This document shows, piece by piece, positions 33,225 to 37,523 of a DNA stretch of 37,523 bases (positions are counted from its first letter, which is position 1; each line of letters begins with the position of its first letter). The position numbers were made by a program, and so were the translations under genes. The notes beneath the pieces were generated by a model. That model did no database searches and was not told the DNA's origin. It saw nothing but the letters and a program-made list of their open reading frames with translations. The DNA lies in NCBI GenBank assembly GCA_045598965.1, contig JAZRVH010000037.1, positions 1-37,523 of the forward strand, read 5' to 3'. This DNA comes from RGIG426 sp045598965 (GTDB lineage: Bacteria > Bacillota > Clostridia > Oscillospirales > Acutalibacteraceae).

Positions 33225-34622
33225 TTATGCTTTCTCCTCGTAAACGATTTTGTTCAGTGCACTGAGATAGGCACGGATACTGGCACCGATAATATCGGTG
33301 GACACACCACGACCGGAATACAGTCGCCCGTCAGCCCGAAGCTTTACAAGGGCCTCGCCTACCGCACCACGGCCCTCCGTCACCGCCTGGATTTGGAAAT
33401 CGTCCAGCTCATAGTGGTGACCAAGGATTTGCTCAATCGTCAAAAATGCGGCGTCAATCGGGCCGTCGCCCGCACCCACGCCTTGCAGTAAGCTGCCGTC
33501 CTTTTCCAGCGACACACTGCACGTAGAGGTGATGGTGTTGCCGTTGTTGGACACAAAGCTCACAAGACGATAGGTCTCCGGCACCTGAAGTGCCGTAGAA
33601 GCGATAATCGCCTCCATATCCCGAGCACCTACCGTTTTCCGCTGGGCCACACGGTTGAATTCATCAAACACTTTTACCGTGTCCTCTTTGGATAAATCGT
33701 ATCCCAGTTTTTTCGCAAACGCCGTCACTTCTTCAATAGTGGCGGTAGCGTCCATTTCCACATCGGCGGCTTTCGCACCGTGAAGCTCGTTGTCAAACGG
33801 TTGACCCTTACCCTCTTTCACGTCAAGCCACTTGTTGATGCGGTACACCGCCGACTGCAGCTCCAACGTGTTGACCTTAAACGACACGCCTAAGCCGTCG
33901 CTCTTGATACGCAGAGTCTCCGCCAATTCGCAAAGGCGGGGAAGCCCCTCGCCGCTGATAACGGTTTTGATCTCGCTCGCTCCGGCGAGGATAGAGGAAA
34001 ACGCCGCCGCTTGGGCCGTATGCAGGGCATCGTTGCACGATACACCCAATTTTCCTTCGCATTCCGGCACCGCAGACAACACGGCTTTCACCAGTGCCGC
34101 CATTTCCTCCGGCAGGCTTTCGCCGGCAGTGTCACAAAGAGTAACCGCCGTCGCACCGGCTTCCAAGGCGGTCTTGACCGCAGTCACCAAAAATTCCGGC
34201 TCGGCACGAGTGGCATCCTGTGCCGCAAATTCCACATCCTTGCAAAGAGAAGCGGCATACGCCACCGTTTCTTTAATGCATTCCAGCATCGGTTGCGGCT
34301 TTTTGTGGCAAAGATATTCCATCTGGACACTGGACACCGGAGCCTCCACCGACAAGCGAGGATGCTTGGCGTCTTGAATCGCCTCAAACGCTTTGTCGAT
34401 ATTCTCCTTGCACAGTGTCGTCGGGCAAGAAAGCACACCGGACTTCACGATCGTCGCCATCGTTCGCAACGCAAGGGCGTCCGCCTTTTCGTCACCGAGC
34501 GGAGCCACCTCCACCACGTCAACGCAAAGCTTTTCCAACTGCTTTGCCATCTCCAATTTTTCTTTGAACGTAAGCGATGTATTTTTTCGCATCGTTACGT
34601 CGGCAATTCGGATTGTTCTCAT
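33225..34622 (-). CDS. LeuA/HMGL-like protein with altered active site
   Basis: The 465-residue protein follows the 2-isopropylmalate synthase plan: HMGL-like TIM barrel (about 1-260), linker, and a LeuA-type C-terminal regulatory domain (about 345-465; SGRGVSTDIIGASIRAYLSA). Key residues are changed. Where the family has LRDGEQ, this has MRKNTS (11-16), so the metal-binding Asp is Lys 13. Where it has HxHND, this has SCND (195-198), so both His ligands are gone. DTAGESLP (164-171) and QDATRAEPEFL are kept. It may be a regulatory pseudoenzyme or use other chemistry. GGAGG lies 8 nt before ATG 34622; a start at 34652 would lie in the T-box terminator. It is first in the operon and followed at once by the fusion gene. 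Confidence 0.88.
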   Translation of the reverse strand: MRTIRIADVTMRKNTSLTFKEKLEMAKQLEKLCVDVVEVAPLGDEKADALALRTMATIVKSGVLSCPTTLCKENIDKAFEAIQDAKHPRLSVEAPVSSVQMEYLCHKKPQPMLECIKETVAYAASLCKDVEFAAQDATRAEPEFLVTAVKTALEAGATAVTLCDTAGESLPEEMAALVKAVLSAVPECEGKLGVSCNDALHTAQAAAFSSILAGASEIKTVISGEGLPRLCELAETLRIKSDGLGVSFKVNTLELQSAVYRINKWLDVKEGKGQPFDNELHGAKAADVEMDATATIEEVTAFAKKLGYDLSKEDTVKVFDEFNRVAQRKTVGARDMEAIIASTALQVPETYRLVSFVSNNGNTITSTCSVSLEKDGSLLQGVGAGDGPIDAAFLTIEQILGHHYELDDFQIQAVTEGRGAVGEALVKLRADGRLYSGRGVSTDIIGASIRAYLSALNKIVYEEKA

Positions 34623-34636
34623 GTGCTTCTCCTCCA

Positions 34637-34880
34637 AAATAAAACGTCCCAAAGCCGAAGCTCTGGGACGATAAAACTACCGCGGTACCACCCACATTAC
34701 CGATTTTTTCAAAAGTCGGTCACTCTACGTCGTTTAACGCACGACAAACGGCATTTCCTACTCACCCAGCGGGCTTCAAAAACACGGCTCGGGAAAGAGC
34801 ACGTAAGCGTTTTAGTGCCGGCATCACAGCCACCGCCGACTCTCTGGAACCTCCGCACTTACGCCGTTCCGTCATTGCCT
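34637..34880 (-). ncRNA. T-box leader (tRNA-sensing riboswitch)
   Basis: On the minus strand the leader holds a stem I region with AGAGAG and GGTGGCTGTGA, a helix CGTAAGTG/CGCTTACG, the invariant T-box GGGTGGTACCGCG (34693-34681) that pairs with the tRNA acceptor end, and a terminator (CGTCCCA/TGGGACG, 34670-34645) with a T run. Uncharged tRNA would allow read-through into the operon. The specifier codon is not certain: CTC (Leu, 34799-34797) is a candidate, not a firm call. The leader explains most of the 400-nt gap between 34622 and 35024. Confidence 0.93.
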
Positions 34881-34922
34881 TTTATATAGGTTAAAGATTA
34901 ACAAAAAACAAAGATTAGACCC

Positions 34923-34951
34923 ATTATATTCCCTTTATCTGTGCTTGTCAA
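34923..34951 (-). promoter_or_regulatory. Perfect-consensus promoter of the T-box operon
   Basis: TTGACA (34951-34946) and TATAAT (34928-34923) are exactly 17 nt apart on the minus strand, ~40 nt before the T-box stem I. Confidence 0.92.
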
Positions 34952-35023
34952 GCGTTTTTTACTTTTTTTGCGTAAAATTACGGGTTTTTCGCATACTATT
35001 GCCGAAATCAAAGGAGGTTTTCG

Positions 35024-35809
35024 ATGAAACGCCGTTTACTGTGTCCGCTCGCCGCCATTTGTCTCGTGTTTGCGGGATGCAACTCCACCACTTCGCCGTC
35101 CCCATCCGCCACCAAAATCTCTCCTCCCGCACGTACACTTTTAGTCGTTCCCACTGACCGTGCCGGTGCCCAGTGTTTTTTGTTTTTCCGTTCATCCGAC
35201 GAGGGCGAAATCGCCATCACCGCCTACCCTCGTGAAACCGTATTTTTGTCGGAATCCGGCGATTTTTCAACCTTGTATTCGCTGTTTGCCGACGGTAACG
35301 CTTCGGCAACAAAACAAACGCTTGATACGCTTTCCGAAAACGGCCTCCTCGCAGACCGTATACTATCGGTCGACGTGGAAGAGGTCGGTAGCGGATTTTA
35401 TGATTTTCTGGCTTCCCTCGGAAACAATTTACTCTTTACAAACCCGCCCTCTTTCGTGTATACTGTGGGTATCGGAAAAGGCGATGCGTCGGGTACGGCG
35501 ATTTCTGCGGTGCAATTACGACGGCTCTTGTGTCTTCCGGCGGAAAGCTTTTCGCATCCTCTGGATTATGTGCAATTGAGGCTTCTTGCCGCCCAAGCCG
35601 TTTTTCACGAGGTTGCCCTCACTTTCGCCGAAGACCCCTCGTCTCTCTTTTCCGCATTGACACGTGCCGGCAATTCCTCCCTTACGCCTGCCGACCGCAC
35701 CGTGTTTTTATCATACCTCTCCCCTTCGATAACCGTTCGCCGCTGTCTGCCGAACGGCTCCTTTGTCGGAGAGGGGGCACGTATGTGTTTTTATCTTCGT
35801 GCCCCATAA
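35024..35809 (+). CDS. Lipoprotein, possibly a degenerate LytR-CpsA-Psr-like protein
   Basis: The 261-residue protein starts with a lipoprotein signal ending FAGC (Cys 19) and a Ser/Pro-rich linker. The body has LLVVPTDRAGAQCFLFFRSS and IAITAYPRETVF, which recall the first strands of LCP-domain enzymes (which attach polymers to peptidoglycan), with LLADRILSVDVEEVGSGFYD further on. The Asp/Arg cluster used by active LCP enzymes to bind pyrophosphate and metal is not complete as far as I can see, so the assignment is tentative. AAGGAGG is 8 nt before the ATG; CATACT at 34992-34997 with TTGCGT at 18 nt is a weak promoter. The dockerin/CAP gene follows after 16 nt. Confidence 0.8.
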   Translation: MKRRLLCPLAAICLVFAGCNSTTSPSPSATKISPPARTLLVVPTDRAGAQCFLFFRSSDEGEIAITAYPRETVFLSESGDFSTLYSLFADGNASATKQTLDTLSENGLLADRILSVDVEEVGSGFYDFLASLGNNLLFTNPPSFVYTVGIGKGDASGTAISAVQLRRLLCLPAESFSHPLDYVQLRLLAAQAVFHEVALTFAEDPSSLFSALTRAGNSSLTPADRTVFLSYLSPSITVRRCLPNGSFVGEGARMCFYLRAP

Positions 35810-35825
35810 AAATGGAGGAATATAG

Positions 35826-37073
35826 ATGACCAACCATTTAAGAAAAATGATTTGTTTGCTCGCCGTTTTCGGCGTGCTTTGTTCCTTATGTGCCGTTCCC
35901 GCTGCGGCGGAGATTACCGGCACCGGCACCGCCACCGCAACCACCGGCGAAACTCCCCCTTCCGGTATTCAAGGCGACGCCAACAACGACGGAGCGTTCA
36001 ACGCCAAGGACGTTCTCTTTGCCCGCAAATACCTCGCTGAGTTGACGCCGTCTCTCTGTGAAGTGAATACCGATTTGAACAACGACAACACCGTCAATAT
36101 GAAAGACGTTTTGCTTATGCGGTTGCTGTTGGCGGGTTATGAGGTGAAAAACGGCACCGTTTCCACGACAAAACGCACCACAACCACGACAAAACCCACT
36201 ACAACCACCACAAAACCGACAACTACCAAAAAGCCGACGACTACAAAGAAGCCGACAACCACGAAAAAAACCACAGCAACCACCGCTTCCCCTTTCACTA
36301 CACAACAGCAGAAGATATTGACGCTCGTTAATGCGGAACGTAAAAAAGCGGGCCTCTCCGCACTGAAATTGGACGAAAAAGCCTGTGCCGCCGCCAACGT
36401 CCGTGCCAAAGAGGTTCCGATTGTATTCGACCATAAACGCCCCAACGGCAAATCCAGCTTTACTGCCTTGGATGAAGCGGGTGTCAGCTATATTTCCGCC
36501 GGCGAAAACATCGCCAAAGGCTATCTCACCGCCGAGGACGTTATGAAAGGCTGGATGAACTCCGCCGGCCATAAAGCCAACATTCTGACTGCCAGCTTCA
36601 CTCACCTCGGCGTAGGATACGATAAAACCACCCACAGCTGGGTACAGCTGTTTTTCACCAAAACCGGCTCCGTCTTCCCTGCTGACCCGAAAACCACCGC
36701 AAAAATGACCACCGATTTGTTTAACGCCATCAACAAGGCTCGCACCGCCAAAGGCTACAAAGCGTTTACCACCTCGAAAAGCTTGACGAGTGCCGCCACC
36801 ACGCTGGCAAAAGAACAAGGCAAGCTCGGCAAAATGTCCTTTACCCGCCCGAACGGCACCAATTACACCACCGTTCTTGCTCAATACAACTTGACCTATA
36901 AATCGGTCAACAACCACGTCGGTTTTTGCTCGGCGTGCAAAACGCTGACCGACGCTTTGAGCGTTTGGGCACCGAACGGCGATTACAGCCAGTGGTACGG
37001 CTCCGATTACAGCCGCATCGGTATCGGCTATGACGAGACCACCGGATATTGGTCGATTTTGACCCTCAACTAA
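35826..37073 (+). CDS. Secreted dockerin-CAP domain protein
   Basis: The 415-residue protein has a signal peptide (about 1-28), an N-terminal dockerin with repeats GDANNDGAFNAKDVLFARK and TDLNNDNTVNMKDVLLMR (about 50-105), and a Thr/Lys/Pro linker (about 113-150). A CAP/SCP domain follows (about 155-275; LVNAERKKAGLSALKLD, ISAGENIAKGY, WMNSAGHKANIL, HLGVGYD). The final ~130 residues look like a second, degenerate CAP copy (FNAINKARTAKGYKAF, YSRIGIGYDE). CAP proteins are widespread in Clostridia with mostly unknown activity. The dockerin predicts attachment to a cohesin scaffold. Dockerins are more often C-terminal, so this order is a variation. GGAGG precedes the ATG; the gene is probably co-transcribed with the upstream lipoprotein gene. 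Confidence 0.94.
   Translation: MTNHLRKMICLLAVFGVLCSLCAVPAAAEITGTGTATATTGETPPSGIQGDANNDGAFNAKDVLFARKYLAELTPSLCEVNTDLNNDNTVNMKDVLLMRLLLAGYEVKNGTVSTTKRTTTTTKPTTTTTKPTTTKKPTTTKKPTTTKKTTATTASPFTTQQQKILTLVNAERKKAGLSALKLDEKACAAANVRAKEVPIVFDHKRPNGKSSFTALDEAGVSYISAGENIAKGYLTAEDVMKGWMNSAGHKANILTASFTHLGVGYDKTTHSWVQLFFTKTGSVFPADPKTTAKMTTDLFNAINKARTAKGYKAFTTSKSLTSAATTLAKEQGKLGKMSFTRPNGTNYTTVLAQYNLTYKSVNNHVGFCSACKTLTDALSVWAPNGDYSQWYGSDYSRIGIGYDETTGYWSILTLN
36170..36285 (+). repeat. Thr/Lys/Pro-coding linker repeat
   Basis: Short in-frame units coding for TTTKP/TTKKP recur here, joining dockerin and CAP domains. The DNA repeats (ACAACCACNAAAA-like) are degenerate. Such linkers are usually O-glycosylation targets in cellulosomal proteins. 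Confidence 0.75.
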
Positions 37074-37093
37074 TCCGCATTTTCGCCGTATTT

Positions 37094-37133
37094 CCGCTGT
37101 GCTCCAAAAAAATTCGGGGCACAGCGGTTTTTT
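37094..37133 (+). terminator. Terminator of the lipoprotein-CAP unit
   Basis: CCGCTGTGCTCC and GGGGCACAGCGG pair around an A-rich loop, followed by TTTTTT. Confidence 0.9.
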
Positions 37134-37146
37134 ATGAAAATATCGC

Positions 37147-37175
37147 TTGACACAGCCCACCTCGTGTGGTATTAT
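37147..37175 (+). promoter_or_regulatory. Promoter of the tRNA cluster
   Basis: TTGACA (37147-37152) and TATTAT (37170-37175) are 17 nt apart, ~30 nt before the first tRNA. Confidence 0.85.
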
Positions 37176-37203
37176 AACCTTTGCCTGAATTTTGGGAACA
37201 GAT

Positions 37204-37277
37204 GCGGGTGTAGCTCAATGGTAGAGCCCCAGCCTTCCAAGCTGGTTGCGTGGGTTCGATTCCCATCACCCGCTCCA
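37204..37277 (+). tRNA. tRNA-Gly (anticodon TCC)
   Basis: A complete cloverleaf: acceptor GCGGGTG/CACCCGC, anticodon arm CCAGC-CTTCCAA-GCTGG, T-arm with GGTTCGATTCC, discriminator T and encoded CCA. Confidence 0.97.
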
Positions 37278-37286
37278 CTTTAATTT

Positions 37287-37363
37287 GCGCCTGTAGCTCA
37301 GCTGGATAGAGCATCTGCCTTCTAAGCAGAGGGTCAGGGGTTCGAGTCCCTTCAGGCGCGCCA
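37287..37363 (+). tRNA. tRNA-Arg (anticodon TCT)
   Basis: A complete cloverleaf: acceptor GCGCCTG/CAGGCGC, anticodon arm TCTGC-CTTCTAA-GCAGA, T-arm with GGTTCGAGTCC, discriminator G and encoded CCA. Confidence 0.97.
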
Positions 37364-37386
37364 ATAGCCTTTTGTCAGGCTAATAT

Positions 37387-37464
37387 GGTGGGTGTAGCTC
37401 AGTTGGTTAGAGTGCCAGGTTGTGGCCCTGGAGGTCGTGGGTTCGACTCCCATCACCCACCCCA
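37387..37464 (+). tRNA. tRNA-His (anticodon GTG)
   Basis: A complete cloverleaf: acceptor GTGGGTG/CACCCAC, anticodon arm CCAGG-TTGTGGC-CCTGG, encoded CCA, and the extra G at position -1 (37387) opposite discriminator C that marks tRNA-His. Confidence 0.97.
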
Positions 37465-37467
37465 TTT

Positions 37468-37523
37468 TGGGATGTAGTCTAGTGGTAGGACAGCAGACTT
37501 TGACTCTGCCCGTGCAAGTTCGA
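37468..37523 (+). tRNA. tRNA-Gln (anticodon TTG), cut by the window end
   Basis: The acceptor 5' strand TGGGATG, D-arm and anticodon arm GCAGA-CTTTGAC-TCTGC are present; the sequence stops in the T-loop (GTTCGA). The 3' acceptor strand is outside the window. Confidence 0.92.

Noticed and set aside
34637..34880. Assigning a definite specifier codon (for example CTC for leucine) to the T-box
   Set aside because: Stem I could be folded in more than one way by eye, and ACT, CTA and CTC are all possible. A structure-based T-box model would be needed to decide.
36170..36285. CRISPR-like or microsatellite array
   Set aside because: The repeats are in frame inside a gene and code for a Thr/Lys/Pro linker; there are no spacers of constant length.

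Overview
This 37.5 kb window is a chromosomal segment of a Gram-positive anaerobe, most likely a Clostridia member of the Ruminococcaceae/Oscillospiraceae. The assignment rests on several things visible here: two dockerin-bearing secreted proteins, a Thr/Lys/Pro-rich linker, a T-box leader, a cobalamin riboswitch driving an ECF-type S component, ferredoxin-dependent 2-oxoacid oxidoreductase genes, strong AGGAGG ribosome binding sites and near-consensus TTGACA-17-TATAAT promoters. No phage, transposase, CRISPR array or plasmid gene is visible.

Layout, left to right. 1-2068 (-): 5' part of a large secreted protein built of ~120-residue tandem modules. 2273-4650 (-): secDF. 4836-6653 (-): a membrane-anchored surface protein. 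6849-9917 (+): a Crp/Fnr-type regulator with a palindromic operator candidate, then a NitT/TauT-type ABC transporter. 9965-10684 (-): cohesin-like/dockerin protein. 10844-12174 (+): cobalamin riboswitch, DUF4430-type lipoprotein and ECF S component, a probable corrinoid uptake unit. 12218-18431 (-): ROK-family protein, rsmA-tadA-CPBP protease operon, S1-domain protein and dusB. 18669-22536 (+): secA and ychF. 22682-23626 (-): two tandem, recently duplicated type IV pilin-like genes behind a consensus promoter that is overlapped and flanked by repeated ACTCA-N5-TGAGT palindromes.

The most interesting block is 24010-34951 (-). A perfect-consensus promoter and a T-box leader head ten tightly packed genes: a LeuA-like protein that has lost the metal-binding residues of the family, a TIM-barrel/AMP-ligase fusion, ilvE, an uncharacterised P-loop ATPase, four subunits of a 2-oxoacid:ferredoxin oxidoreductase (delta, alpha, beta, gamma), an XRE-cupin regulator and an acyl-CoA synthetase. 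Together these could activate branched short-chain fatty acids to acyl-CoA, carboxylate them reductively to 2-oxoacids with ferredoxin, and transaminate them to branched-chain amino acids. T-box control (expression when the cognate aminoacyl-tRNA is uncharged) argues for this biosynthetic direction over amino acid fermentation.

35024-37073 (+) holds a lipoprotein with faint LytR-CpsA-Psr-like features and a dockerin/CAP-domain secreted protein. The window ends in a tRNA cluster (Gly-Arg-His-Gln) with its own promoter; the last tRNA is cut by the window edge. Starts were chosen by ribosome binding site and family alignment from memory; no database search was possible.
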